A stretch of 64,000 nucleotides of DNA from Archangium violaceum Cb vi76 (lineage in GTDB: Bacteria > Myxococcota > Myxococcia > Myxococcales > Myxococcaceae): contig NZ_JPMI01000232.1 of the NCBI RefSeq assembly GCF_000733295.1, positions 27,574 through 91,573 of the forward strand. Reading direction: 5' to 3'. Shown in pieces: positions 33,260 through 41,220 of this stretch. The position numbers and the translations under genes were made by a program. Position 1 is the stretch's first letter. Every line of letters starts with the position of its first letter. Under the pieces are notes generated by a model. The model saw nothing but the letters and a program-made list of their open reading frames with translations. It made no database searches and was not told the origin of the DNA.

Positions 33260-35589
33260 AGCGCTACGTCGCAGTGGGTGGGGTGTGCCTCGTCGCGGGC
33301 TTCGCGCTGAACACGTGCGTGCGAGGCCTGGCGCGCTACGAGTCCGCTCCCGCGTACGCGCTGGCGGGTGGGGATGACCGGATGCTCGCGAGGAAGAGCC
33401 TCCAGACCTTCGGCCAGAATGACGCGGATGAGATGGAGGAGGCGGAGGCGCCGCCGATGGCCGCCCCCGTCCAGTCCGCGATGGGGGGGGTCGGGTCAGC
33501 CAGGGGAGGTGGAGGGAAGAAAGTGGCGATGAGGGAGGATGCACCGGGAGCACCGCCGCCTCCACCCATGGCCGAGGCGCCCGCCACGCCGGGACGGGCC
33601 TGGTTCCCCGAGACGTTCCTCTTCGAGCCGCTGGTGGTGACGGATGCGTCCGGCCTGGCATCGGTGCCGGTGAAGGTACCGGACCGGCTGACGAACTGGC
33701 GGGTGCTGGCGCTGGCGCACTCGCGCTCGGGAGCGCAGGCCGGGGCGGTGAGCAGCTTCGCGGGCACGCTGCCCACCTACGTGGACCCGGTGCTGCCGCC
33801 CTTCCTGCGCGCGGGGGATGTGGTGCGCGTGCCGGTGCAGGTGGTGAACACGACGGGCTCGCCGGTGACGCGCCCGCTGAAGGTGGAGGCGCAGGGAGCG
33901 TCGGTGGAGGGGGGCTCGCGCACGGTGATGGTGCCGGCGGCGGGCAGCGTGGTGGAGTACGTGACGGTGCGAGCGGCGCAGCCGGGGCCGGTGACGCTGC
34001 GGGCCTCGCTGGGTGGCACGGACTCGGTGGTGCGTACATTCGATGTGTGGCCCACGGGCCGGCCGGTGGTGGAGACGCACGGAGGCACCCTGGCGGCGCC
34101 GCGCACGCTGGAGCTGGTGGGCCCCGAGAACGCGGTGGCCGGCAGCGAGCGGGTGCGGTTGCTCGTCTTCCCGGGGGCGCTGGGCGTGTTGCGCTCGGAG
34201 CTGAGCGCGGCATTCGGGCGCGGGGGCGTGGCCGAGGATGCCTACGCGCTGCAGCTCGCCGGCCGCGCGCCGGAGTTGCTGACGTCGCTGGGAGGCACGG
34301 CGGACGCGGAGTCGCTGAAGCGCATGTCGGCGCTGGCCGGGCAGCGGGTGTTGCGTGCGGGCCGTGCGCCGGACGTGGCCTCGGCGGCGCTGTTGGCGGA
34401 GGCGGCGCTGGCGCACCCGGACAACCCGGTGCTGGCGCGTCTGGGCGAGCGTCTGTCGGGCCAGGTGGCCTCGGCGCAGAGGCCCGATGGGACATGCCAG
34501 GGCGCGGACGGGTGGACGTTGCAGCGGCTGCTGGTGGCCACGGCGGACTGTGCCCGGGCGGTGCGTGCCGGGACGGGCTCGGACGCGGGACGCCGGAGGG
34601 CCTCGGCCTTTGGCGCGCGCGTGGCGGGCGCCTTCGAGCGCTACGTGGCGCGGGTGCAGGACGGCTACACGGCGGCGGCGGTGCTGGCCAGCGGGGGCGT
34701 GTCCGGCACGGTGCGGGACACGCTGCGCAAGCAGGTGCGGGAGGCCGTCCAGAAGCGGCCGGACGGCTCGGCCTTCCTGCCGGTGGGCCCGGGCGTGGTG
34801 CGCGCGGACGGGGTCGTCCCCTCGGAGACGGAGGCGACGGCGCTCGCGGTGCTGGCGCTCGTGGACGACAAGGAGGCGCCGCTGGCGGACCTGGGCACCT
34901 CGCTGCTCGCGGACTACCGGCCCGAGCGGGGCTGGGGTGACGGGCGCGCGAACCTCGTGGGCCTGCGGGCGGCGCTGGCGCTCTTCAAGGAGCCGCTGCC
35001 GTCCCAGGTGAGCGTGGTGCTGGAGCGGGACGGCAAGGTGGTGACGGAGGGGACGTTCGACGCGAAGGCGCTGCGGGAGGTGCTCGCGCTGGAGGGGGCG
35101 GCCACGGGCTCGGCGGGCAAGCACACGTGGGTGGTGCGCGCGGAGCCGGCGGTGCCGGGGCTGGGCTTCTCCCTCACGCTGGGGGCCTACGTGCCGTGGC
35201 GCGCGAGCGAGACGGGGAAGGGGTTGGAGCTCGCGGTGAAGGGCCCGGCGGAGGTGAAGGTGGGGATGCCGGCGGAGGTGACGGTGCAGGCGGCTTCGCC
35301 CGCGGGGATGTCGCTGACGCTGCGTCAGGGACTGCCGGCGGGGGTGCAGGTGGACCGGGCGAGCCTGGACGCGCTGGTGAACGAGGGGAAGGTGACGTCC
35401 TACGAGGTGGAGGATGGGGCGGTGAGCCTCACGCTACCGCCGCGAGGCGCGGCCGAGCCCTTCAGTGCGCGGTTCCGGGTGGTGCCGACACTGGCGGGTA
35501 CGCTGCAGGCGGGGGCGTCGAGCCTGACGCCGGTGGAACGGCCGGAGCTGGTCTTCCACGTGCCCCCGGCCACCTGGGCAGTGCGCTGA
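33256..35589 (+). CDS. Alpha-2-macroglobulin C-terminal half lacking the thioester motif
   Basis: A 777-aa protein from ATG 33256, overlapping the previous stop by ATGA. It has its own N-terminal hydrophobic segment ('AVGGVCLVAGFALNTCVRG'). Residues of about 50-115 are Gly/Pro/Met-rich, resembling a bait region. Then 'AWFPETFLFEPLVVTDASG' and 'VPDRLTNWRVLALAHS' mark the post-bait A2M domain. The helical thioester-domain equivalent is present ('GRGGVAEDAYALQLAG' onward), but the usual CxEQ thioester is absent. It could therefore act only through conformational trapping, like E. coli YfaS paralogues without thioester. The two halves probably assemble. Confidence 0.75.
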   Translation: MKRYVAVGGVCLVAGFALNTCVRGLARYESAPAYALAGGDDRMLARKSLQTFGQNDADEMEEAEAPPMAAPVQSAMGGVGSARGGGGKKVAMREDAPGAPPPPPMAEAPATPGRAWFPETFLFEPLVVTDASGLASVPVKVPDRLTNWRVLALAHSRSGAQAGAVSSFAGTLPTYVDPVLPPFLRAGDVVRVPVQVVNTTGSPVTRPLKVEAQGASVEGGSRTVMVPAAGSVVEYVTVRAAQPGPVTLRASLGGTDSVVRTFDVWPTGRPVVETHGGTLAAPRTLELVGPENAVAGSERVRLLVFPGALGVLRSELSAAFGRGGVAEDAYALQLAGRAPELLTSLGGTADAESLKRMSALAGQRVLRAGRAPDVASAALLAEAALAHPDNPVLARLGERLSGQVASAQRPDGTCQGADGWTLQRLLVATADCARAVRAGTGSDAGRRRASAFGARVAGAFERYVARVQDGYTAAAVLASGGVSGTVRDTLRKQVREAVQKRPDGSAFLPVGPGVVRADGVVPSETEATALAVLALVDDKEAPLADLGTSLLADYRPERGWGDGRANLVGLRAALALFKEPLPSQVSVVLERDGKVVTEGTFDAKALREVLALEGAATGSAGKHTWVVRAEPAVPGLGFSLTLGAYVPWRASETGKGLELAVKGPAEVKVGMPAEVTVQAASPAGMSLTLRQGLPAGVQVDRASLDALVNEGKVTSYEVEDGAVSLTLPPRGAAEPFSARFRVVPTLAGTLQAGASSLTPVERPELVFHVPPATWAVR

Positions 35590-35636
35590 ACCAGGGCGGC
35601 GCGCTGAATCAAGGCGGCGCGCCGAGCCAATCTCCC
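35583..35636 (+). repeat. Short 18-nt tandem repeat across the stop codon
   Basis: Unit 1 (35583-35600) and unit 2 (35601-35618) are 16/18 identical; a third, degraded unit follows. The repeat includes the stop codon of the A2M C-half gene. In another frame it would encode ALNQGG twice. It may record replication slippage. Confidence 0.6.
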
Positions 35637-35644
35637 TCAAGATC

Positions 35645-35684
35645 CCCTCTCCCCCTGGGAGAGGGACGGGGTGAGGGTATCGAG
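35645..35684 (+). repeat. REP-like intergenic palindrome, copy 1
   Basis: Arms CCCTCTCCC (35645-35653) and GGGAGAGGG (35657-35665), then the conserved tail ACGGGGTGAGGGTATCGA. The same unit occurs inverted at 38718-38756 and again at 63918-63956. It lies between the A2M gene and the RNA ligase gene and may also act as a transcription barrier. Confidence 0.85.
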
Positions 35685-35834
35685 CTCCCCAGGTTGCTTT
35701 TCACATGCACCCGAGAGAGCTGTGTGACAAAGGGCCGACACACGGTGGAGGGATGCGGATCCCACGACCGATATCCCAGACACGACCATCGGCTCGTACC
35801 GGGACGGCCCGGCATCGGTGCTACCCTTGCGCCG

Positions 35835-36581
35835 GTGGAACCGCGTCCCGCTCCTGATTTCCGTCCGCTTGGCCGCAAGGCCTATGGCTCGATTCCCCAC
35901 CTCCCGGGCTCACGCACCGGGCCGGCGGATCGCCACCTCTCCCCCGCGCTCGCGCGCATCTGCACCGAGCGCGCCCGCGACGCGCGAGACCACATCGTGG
36001 TGCTGGAGAAGCTCGACGGCTCGTGCGTGGCCGCGGCCCGTGTAGGGGACTCCCTGCTCGCCCTGGGCCGAGAGGGACGTCTGGCGTCGCAATCTCCCAA
36101 TGAGGCCCGCCGGCTCTGGGCGGACTGGGTCGCCGTGCACGCGGAGCGTTTCCTGGCCGTGCTCCAACCCGGAGAGCGGCTCGTGGGCGAGTGGCTGGCC
36201 CTCGCGCACGGCACCCGCTACGTGCTGCCGCATGAGCCCTTCGTCGCCTTCGACCTGATGCGGGACGGGGAGCGGCTGCCGTGGCACGCCGTTACCGAGC
36301 GCGTCCGGGCGGGTGGCTTCGTGATGCCAGGGTTGATCCACGAGGGCGGGCCCCTGGGAATTCCCGCGGTGATGGAGTGGCTCCAGGCGGGCGGCTTCCA
36401 TGGGGCCGTGGACCCGGTGGAGGGGGCTGTCTGGCGGGTGGAGCGGCGAGAGGGCGACGCTGTCAGGGTGGAGTTCCTCGCCAAGTATGTACGGCCGGAA
36501 AAGGTAGATGGCAGCCTCCTGCCGGAGAACACAGGGAGGGCCGCCGTGTGGAACTGGCGCCCCGAGGCGCCGCAGCCGTAG
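35835..36581 (+). CDS. RNA ligase family protein (KxDG nucleotidyltransferase)
   Basis: A 248-aa protein from GTG 35835. The covalent nucleotidyl-transfer motif I is 'VVLEKLDGSCVAAAR' with K59. Further motifs in order are motif III 'GERLVGEWLALAHGTRYVLP' with a conserved GE pair, motif IIIa 'PFVAFDLMRDGERL', motif IV 'EGAVWRVER' and motif V 'VEFLAKYVRP'. All five are intact, so the ligase should form a lysyl-AMP adduct and seal RNA ends. The N-terminus 'GSIPHLPGSRTGPADRHLS' is typical of a bacterial RNA ligase subgroup. The stop lies 11 nt before the next start, and the gene heads a three-gene cassette with an AbiEii-type nucleotidyltransferase. Confidence 0.85.
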   Translation: MEPRPAPDFRPLGRKAYGSIPHLPGSRTGPADRHLSPALARICTERARDARDHIVVLEKLDGSCVAAARVGDSLLALGREGRLASQSPNEARRLWADWVAVHAERFLAVLQPGERLVGEWLALAHGTRYVLPHEPFVAFDLMRDGERLPWHAVTERVRAGGFVMPGLIHEGGPLGIPAVMEWLQAGGFHGAVDPVEGAVWRVERREGDAVRVEFLAKYVRPEKVDGSLLPENTGRAAVWNWRPEAPQP

Positions 36582-36592
36582 GAGGCGCCGCC

Positions 36593-37264
36593 GTGTCTGG
36601 CTCGATCGTCACCGGGAACCCGTTCAAGACCGAGAGCCAGGGGGGCGCCTTCGAGGCGCACATCACCGTCGCCGCGCGCTCCGAGGACGACCTGCGGCGC
36701 TTCCGCGCGTTCTGCGACGCGGCCTCGGTGAAGTGCATCTTCATCGAGCTGGGCCGGGGCGCCGAGCCCTTCCAGCCCATGACGGCCTCGTACCACCACG
36801 GCACGCTCCCGCATGCGCTCGAGGAGGCTCGGGCCATGGCGCGTGCCCTGGCCGCCGAGGGCTTCGACGTGAAGCGCCTGAAGCTCGAGGCCCTGGGCAA
36901 GAACCGGGACATCCCCGAGGACGATGCGACGGCACGGGCCCAGCCCGCGAACTACTTCGAGTTCCACGTGAAGGTGCTGCTGCCCTCCGGACACACGGAC
37001 CTGGACATGCTGCGGGCCCGCTGTGAGACCCATGGCGCGCACCTGTCGCGCAACGCTCGGAAGGTGCGGGAGGACGGTGCGTCCGAGCGCTTCGTGACGC
37101 TCCGGGTGTACGGCCTGGGCCGTGCGAACGCGGACGCGCGCTTCACCGCGCTGCTGGACGACCTGGCGGCGATGGGGCTGAAGCTGACGCAGCGGATGCG
37201 CGAGTGGACGGTGTACGACTCCAACCGCGGGCTGGACCGGGGCTGGCTGGGAGACGTGACGTGA
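36593..37264 (+). CDS. Duplicated-domain protein of unknown function in the RNA ligase cassette
   Basis: A 223-aa protein from GTG 36593, with GGAGG 7 nt upstream. It appears to contain two similar alpha/beta modules of about 90 residues: one opening 'GGAFEAHITVAARSEDDLRRF', the other 'NYFEFHVKVLLPSGHTDLDM'. Each ends in a helix rich in Ala/Leu, then Lys/Arg ('ARALAAEGFDVKRLKLEAL'; 'LDDLAAMGLKLTQRM'). No catalytic motif of a known family was identified, and the HITV/HVKV strands only faintly recall 2H phosphoesterases. It overlaps the downstream nucleotidyltransferase gene by GTGA, so stoichiometric co-translation is likely. Function unknown; RNA binding or adaptor is one guess. Confidence 0.7.
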   Translation: MSGSIVTGNPFKTESQGGAFEAHITVAARSEDDLRRFRAFCDAASVKCIFIELGRGAEPFQPMTASYHHGTLPHALEEARAMARALAAEGFDVKRLKLEALGKNRDIPEDDATARAQPANYFEFHVKVLLPSGHTDLDMLRARCETHGAHLSRNARKVREDGASERFVTLRVYGLGRANADARFTALLDDLAAMGLKLTQRMREWTVYDSNRGLDRGWLGDVT

Positions 37265-38058
37265 GTGCCCATGAGTTGCCACTTCGCGCCGGGGCGGCGG
37301 TGCTTCGCCGCCTCGCGCTGTCCCCGGAGCGGGAGTCGTTCGTCCTGCGCGGCGGGCTGATGATGCGGCTGTGGAGCGGTCCGGTGCCGCGTCCGGTGGA
37401 GGACCTGGACTTCCTCGCCCTGTTTCCCTTCGACGCGGCGGATACCGTGAAGCGGTTGGAGTCCGTCCTCCGGGCCGGGGTGGAGGATGGATTCTCCTTT
37501 GGTGCACTGAAGTCCGAGGTCATCTGGGCGGAGACGGCGTTCCCGGGCGTGCGGGTCTTCGTGGAGACGCGGCTGCCCGGCGTGGACGGGAGCTTCGAGC
37601 TGCGCATCGACACGGGCTTCGGTGACCCCATGGACCCGGGGCCCGCGTGGACGGAGTACGAGGTCGGGGAAGCCCAGGCGGCGCGGGTGCTCGCGTGCCG
37701 GCCGGAGACGCTGCTCGGTTGGAAGGTGCACGGCCTCTTCGAGCGGGGAAAGGGCCGCTTCCGTCCCAAGGATCTCTTCGACGTGTACCTGCTCACCCGG
37801 TACGCGCCGCTGGACGTGGCCCTGCTGCCCCGGGCGCTGCGGCTGGCGTTCGAGTCACGCGGGGACTCGCTGGAACTGATGGAGCGGCTGATGGCGGGGG
37901 AGTTCGGCCGGAGTCCCTGGAGCAACGAGAAGTGGGCGCGGTATCGCCACGGTCAGCCCGAGGGTCGTCCCGAGGCCCTGGCCGAGGTGGTGGCGGCGGT
38001 CGCCACGGCGCTCCGGCCCACCTGGGAGGCCGCCCAGGCGGGTCGGTCCAGCCCGTGA
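37261..38058 (+). CDS. AbiEii/AbiGii-type nucleotidyltransferase
   Basis: A 265-aa protein from GTG 37261. The nucleotidyltransferase signature is complete: G31-G32 ('LRGGLMMRLW'), then D48-x-D50 in 'PVEDLDFLAL', and the second motif with K155 and D171 ('LLGWKVHGLFERGKGRF', 'PKDLFDVYLLTR'). This is the layout of AbiEii/MenT toxins, some of which add nucleotides to tRNA 3' ends. No AbiEi-type antitoxin gene is adjacent. Instead the gene is fused by a 4-nt overlap to the duplicated-domain gene and lies two genes after an RNA ligase, so a role in RNA end modification is inferred. Confidence 0.83.
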   Translation: MSAHELPLRAGAAVLRRLALSPERESFVLRGGLMMRLWSGPVPRPVEDLDFLALFPFDAADTVKRLESVLRAGVEDGFSFGALKSEVIWAETAFPGVRVFVETRLPGVDGSFELRIDTGFGDPMDPGPAWTEYEVGEAQAARVLACRPETLLGWKVHGLFERGKGRFRPKDLFDVYLLTRYAPLDVALLPRALRLAFESRGDSLELMERLMAGEFGRSPWSNEKWARYRHGQPEGRPEALAEVVAAVATALRPTWEAAQAGRSSP

Positions 38059-38178
38059 TTCAGTACCCGAGGCGCCGCACGAAGAGCTGGCGGTGGATTG
38101 TCAGGAGGGGGAGGGGGCAGGCCAGGACGGGTCTACTCAGGACGCGTCAACGGCTCCCAGTACAGTAGGTGTCACGGA

Positions 38179-38328
38179 CTACTTCTTCGGGGGCGCGTTT
38201 CCTCGGCCGCCTCCCGAGGGGTTACCCGTCGTGCTCGGCCAGTTACCACCACTCTGCCCGCTGCCGCTCTGACCACTGCTGCCCTGGCTGCTTCCCTGTC
38301 CCTTGCCTCCACCGCTGCCTTGTCCCAT
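38179..38328 (-). CDS. Small Gly/Ser/Gln-rich protein
   Basis: A 49-aa reading frame with a good ribosome site (GGGAGG about 6 nt before ATG 38328). The composition is extreme, with repeats of GQGS, SGQ and SGG, a middle WPSTTGN and a C-terminal PPKK. This matches a disordered, possibly spore-coat or matrix-type peptide, but no family is known. Small size makes the call uncertain. The ribosome site and consistent frame support translation. Confidence 0.5.
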   Translation of the reverse strand: MGQGSGGGKGQGSSQGSSGQSGSGQSGGNWPSTTGNPSGGGRGNAPPKK

Positions 38329-38377
38329 TGCCGCCTCCCTGGCGATCCGTTCTCGAGGTCTGGCTCAAGACTACGCA

Positions 38378-38605
38378 TCAATGGGGCAATGGCGGACCCC
38401 GGTGCGTCCTGTCCCGAGACAAGCCCCAGGCCACCAGCGCGACGATGATGACCGCGAGCACCGCGAGCCACAGCCAGCCCAGTCCCCAGCGGGTGGAGTC
38501 GTAGACCTCATAGGGCGCGATGGGCTCGGCCGACTGGGCGAGCGCCAGCGCCGGGGTGATGAAGAGCGACCACAGGAATGCGTGCAGTGCGCGGAGATGG
38601 ATCAT
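38378..38605 (-). CDS. Small single-pass membrane protein
   Basis: A 75-aa protein from ATG 38605, with GGGAGG 5 nt upstream. It has a signal peptide ('MIHLRALHAFLWSLFITPAL', cleavage after ALA-Q) and a second hydrophobic helix ('WGLGWLWLAVLAVIIVALVA'). It ends in a short basic tail ('SRDRTHRGPPLPH'). This is a typical small inner-membrane protein with no recognised family; the short loop between helices contains 'EPIAPYEVYDSTR'. Confidence 0.65.
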   Translation of the reverse strand: MIHLRALHAFLWSLFITPALALAQSAEPIAPYEVYDSTRWGLGWLWLAVLAVIIVALVAWGLSRDRTHRGPPLPH

Positions 38606-38717
38606 GTGGGCCTCCCGCGGCCTGGGAGCCGCCGCTCCTTGAACGGTCTTCACCTCCGGCAATGGGGACAAGGCTCGGCGCTCGGGCACTCGGGCGAGCG
38701 GTGGGAACCCGGGAGCT

Positions 38718-38756
38718 TCGATACCCTCACCCCGTCCCTCTCCCGAGGGGAGAGGG
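38718..38756 (-). repeat. REP-like palindrome, copy 2 (inverted)
   Basis: Reads, on the minus strand, as the same unit as 35645-35684: arms CCCTCTCCC/GGGAGAGGG with the tail ACGGGGTGAGGGTATCGA. Only the loop and flanks differ. It lies between two small leftward genes. Confidence 0.85.
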
Positions 38757-38811
38757 GAAATGGGCGAGGGGTGGTGGCGCGGGTGTTTGTACTGGCGTTC
38801 GTGTGGGCGGC

Positions 38812-39585
38812 TTACAGCGGCGGACGGACGTACGTGCCTTCCTCGCGGCTGTAGTCCGGGATGTAGACGCGATCCGACGTGTCCGCGTTCTTGCTCTTGC
38901 GCGGTGGCTTCTTCGGCTCCGCCGGCGGCTCGTCCTTCTGCGGGGGCGCGTCCACGGCGATCGTCTTCAGCTCGGCATCGGAGGCCCGGGCCCTGTCGAT
39001 GGCGGCTGCGTCATAGATGGAGATCCACCAGCCTCCGTAGCTCTCATCCGCGGTGGGTGGAGTGACCTCGAACGTGAGGCCCGCTCGCTCCAGCTTGTCT
39101 TCATCGAGCGACAGGCTGTGCACCAGATCCCGGTCCGCGGCCTGCTGGAGCAGTCCAGCCATCAGGTTGCGCAGCTCCTCCTTGGTGCTCGTCTTGCCCG
39201 CGTAGATGCCGATCTCCACGCCCGCAGGGTGCTGGGGGTCTCCGTAGATGTTGAGCTCGCCCCGGGACGTCTCGTACGTGAGGTAGGGCACGTACCGGAA
39301 GATGCCGGTGTCGATGACCTCCGACGGAACCTGCTTGAGATCCTTCTTCCCGAACCGCGTCGCGAAGGTCTCGATGATCAATCCCGAGTCGATGAGGCGG
39401 CCCTCGGTCACGGGCTTTCCGGGCGCCGGTGCCGGCGTGGACGACAGCGCCGCCGGGGTGCTCTTCATCGCCGGAGCGGCGGGCGGTGCCGGCTGCTCCT
39501 GGAGCTGCGAGCGGCTCGGGTTCGGGCAACCGCCGAGCAACACCATCGTGAGCATCCCACTGGCGACTGCCGACTTCGGATTCAT
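38812..39585 (-). CDS. Lipoprotein of unknown function
   Basis: A 257-aa protein from ATG 39585, with GAGGGGG upstream. The lipobox 'LLGGC' follows a short hydrophobic segment. The region after the lipid Cys is Pro/Ala/Gln-rich. A folded middle part ('GLIIETFATRFGKKDLKQVP', 'NIYGDPQHPAGVEIGIYAGK', 'DDKLERAGLTFEV'-like strands) is followed by a Lys/Pro-rich tail. No family recognised. It stands alone. Confidence 0.7.
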   Translation of the reverse strand: MNPKSAVASGMLTMVLLGGCPNPSRSQLQEQPAPPAAPAMKSTPAALSSTPAPAPGKPVTEGRLIDSGLIIETFATRFGKKDLKQVPSEVIDTGIFRYVPYLTYETSRGELNIYGDPQHPAGVEIGIYAGKTSTKEELRNLMAGLLQQAADRDLVHSLSLDEDKLERAGLTFEVTPPTADESYGGWWISIYDAAAIDRARASDAELKTIAVDAPPQKDEPPAEPKKPPRKSKNADTSDRVYIPDYSREEGTYVRPPL

Positions 39586-39738
39586 CTTCCCCCTCACATG
39601 GACAGGATTCATCGGATGCGCCGGACTCTACCGGATGCCAGCGCGGACCCGATAGCCATGCCCGGGGTGGGGTCCCCAGTCCGTGACCGGGCCGGGCCCG
39701 GACATACACCCGTTGCCAACCGTCCACCGCACGGGGGT

Positions 39739-40620
39739 TCAGCCGTTCGGGCCCGACAGGGGCTGCGACGTGTCACCGGGCGTGGAGCGCAGCCGGCGGA
39801 TGGCGCGCAGCAGCAGCTCGCCGTCCAGCGGGTTGGCGACGTAGCCCTTCGCTCCAATCTGATGGGCCCGCTCGAGGTCCTCGTCCGTGGAGCTGCCGGA
39901 GAGGAGCAATGCTCCCGCGATGCGCGCTTCCCCCGCCAGCAGCCCCTCCATGGCCTGCACCGGGGCGAACACGATGTCCGAGGACGTCGAGTGCATGACC
40001 TCCAGCGGAGTGGCGACCTTGGAGCGCAATCCGTGCCGCGCGAGCGCTCGCGTGATGAGGGTGGCGGTGACGGGAGGCCACGCGTAGAGCAGCAGTGGCG
40101 AGTCCGGACCCGAAGAGCCCGTGGTGCCAAAGGCCGGCTCCGTGACGTCGTCCTGGAGGCCATACAGCGCGGCGAGCGCGTGGCCCAGCGCCGTGTCCGA
40201 CGCGAGGTGCGGCTCGACACGGGGCTTGCCGGAGACCGCTCGCACCGCGTCCAACGCCTCGAGCGAGGCCGGAGCGGGCAGGGCGACGTGCAGCACCACG
40301 CGCTCGCCCTTCTCGAGCCGCAGCGGCACCACCCGGTATTTCTGGGCGATGCGCTTGGGCACCAACCGGGTGAGCTTGGGATCCAGCGGCTCGCGATCCA
40401 GGTCGATGGCGGGCAGGCCGAGCTGAAGGGAGAGGGCGCGGAGAACCTCGTCCTCGGTGCACAGCCCTTCGCGCACCAGCGCCCGTCCGAGCGGAACCCG
40501 GGTCTCGTGGTGGTGCACCAGCCCGAGGCGGAGCTGGGCCCGGTCGATGAGCCCCAGCTCCATCAGGATTTCGCCGAGCATGCGCTTGGACCCGAGCTGC
40601 ATGGCTGTAACCGTTGCCAT
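39739..40620 (-). CDS. MshEN (c-di-GMP-binding) domain protein with receiver-like C-terminal domain
   Basis: A 293-aa cytoplasmic protein. Residues of about 12-70 match the MshEN/PilB N-terminal domain, which binds c-di-GMP: 'MLGEILMELGLIDRAQLRLG', then 'PLGRALVREGLCTEDEVLRA' with the repeated LG-x-x-L-x-x-x-G-L pattern. Residues of about 180-285 are alpha/beta and resemble a degenerate response-regulator receiver ('SDIVFAPVQAMEGLL', 'GALLLSGSSTDEDLERAHQIGAKGYVANP'), but phospho-acceptor residues are not clear. The ATPase core of PilB is absent. It may be a c-di-GMP effector in motility or extracellular matrix control. ATG 40602 is an alternative start. Confidence 0.72.
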   Translation of the reverse strand: MATVTAMQLGSKRMLGEILMELGLIDRAQLRLGLVHHHETRVPLGRALVREGLCTEDEVLRALSLQLGLPAIDLDREPLDPKLTRLVPKRIAQKYRVVPLRLEKGERVVLHVALPAPASLEALDAVRAVSGKPRVEPHLASDTALGHALAALYGLQDDVTEPAFGTTGSSGPDSPLLLYAWPPVTATLITRALARHGLRSKVATPLEVMHSTSSDIVFAPVQAMEGLLAGEARIAGALLLSGSSTDEDLERAHQIGAKGYVANPLDGELLLRAIRRLRSTPGDTSQPLSGPNG

Positions 40621-40680
40621 GCGGCCCGAGCCCGGCGATGGGCATCCGGACGAGCCCCCGTCTCGCCGGCTGCCCTCCGG

Positions 40681-41118
40681 TCAGAAGTCGACCTGGGAGG
40701 CCCGGCCCCGGAGCGGGACGGCGATGTACGTCTGCAACTGGGCGTCGGTGGGGAGCCGGGAGAACCGGCTGCGGGTGAGGAAGCCCTGCGTCTCGAGGCG
40801 CACCTCCCGCTCGGGACCATCGACGCGGGCCCTCGGAATCACCACGGTGAAGAGGAGCGAGCCGGCATCCGCGTCCGGCTCGAGCGTGATGGTCACCAAC
40901 GTGCCGAGCTCCGTCTGCTCCTGGCGGATCTCCTCGCCGCTCGCGTTCACCTCCCGGCAGGAGTCCTGGTAGTGCAGCCGGGGCTCGCCGGTGAAGCTGG
41001 TGGTCGAGAAGTGGATGGAGACGCCCCGGCCCAACAACTCGAACATGTTGGGGACGACGGGCTCGGCGCGGGTCTCGGGGATGACGTGTACGGGTGCGGT
41101 TTCCATCGTGGCGTCCAT
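40681..41118 (-). CDS. Hypothetical protein, probably cytoplasmic
   Basis: A 145-aa protein from ATG 41118, with GGAGGAG 6 nt upstream. It has no signal peptide. Predicted strands dominate ('FELLGRGVSIHFSTTSFTGE', 'LGTLVTITLEPD', 'LLFTVVIPRARVDGPEREV') and the C-terminus ends 'RGRASQVDF'. No known family was recognised. It lies 60 nt upstream of the MshEN-receiver gene in the same orientation and could be part of the same transcription unit. The segment before residue 20 is poorly ordered. Confidence 0.65.
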   Translation of the reverse strand: MDATMETAPVHVIPETRAEPVVPNMFELLGRGVSIHFSTTSFTGEPRLHYQDSCREVNASGEEIRQEQTELGTLVTITLEPDADAGSLLFTVVIPRARVDGPEREVRLETQGFLTRSRFSRLPTDAQLQTYIAVPLRGRASQVDF

Positions 41119-41220
41119 GGGTGCTCCTCCTGTCGGGTCCAGTGCAGCCGGAGAGGGCTGCCAAGGAAGATGGAGGAATCAATTCCCGGACGTGACGGCG
41201 CCTCGTGTCAGGGCTCCGGG

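Noticed and set aside
30500..34495. A 1331-codon open frame antisense to the A2M genes
   Set aside because: High GC keeps this frame open. Its composition is Pro/Arg/Ala/His nonsense, and the plus strand carries recognisable A2M domains.
36593..37264. 2H phosphoesterase assignment for the middle cassette gene
   Set aside because: The two His strands (HITV and HVKV) only partly match HxT/S, and the second lacks the Thr/Ser; the rest of the fold does not align convincingly.
37261..38058. Classical AbiE toxin-antitoxin system
   Set aside because: There is no AbiEi-type antitoxin beside the nucleotidyltransferase; the coupled neighbour is a different protein and an RNA ligase.
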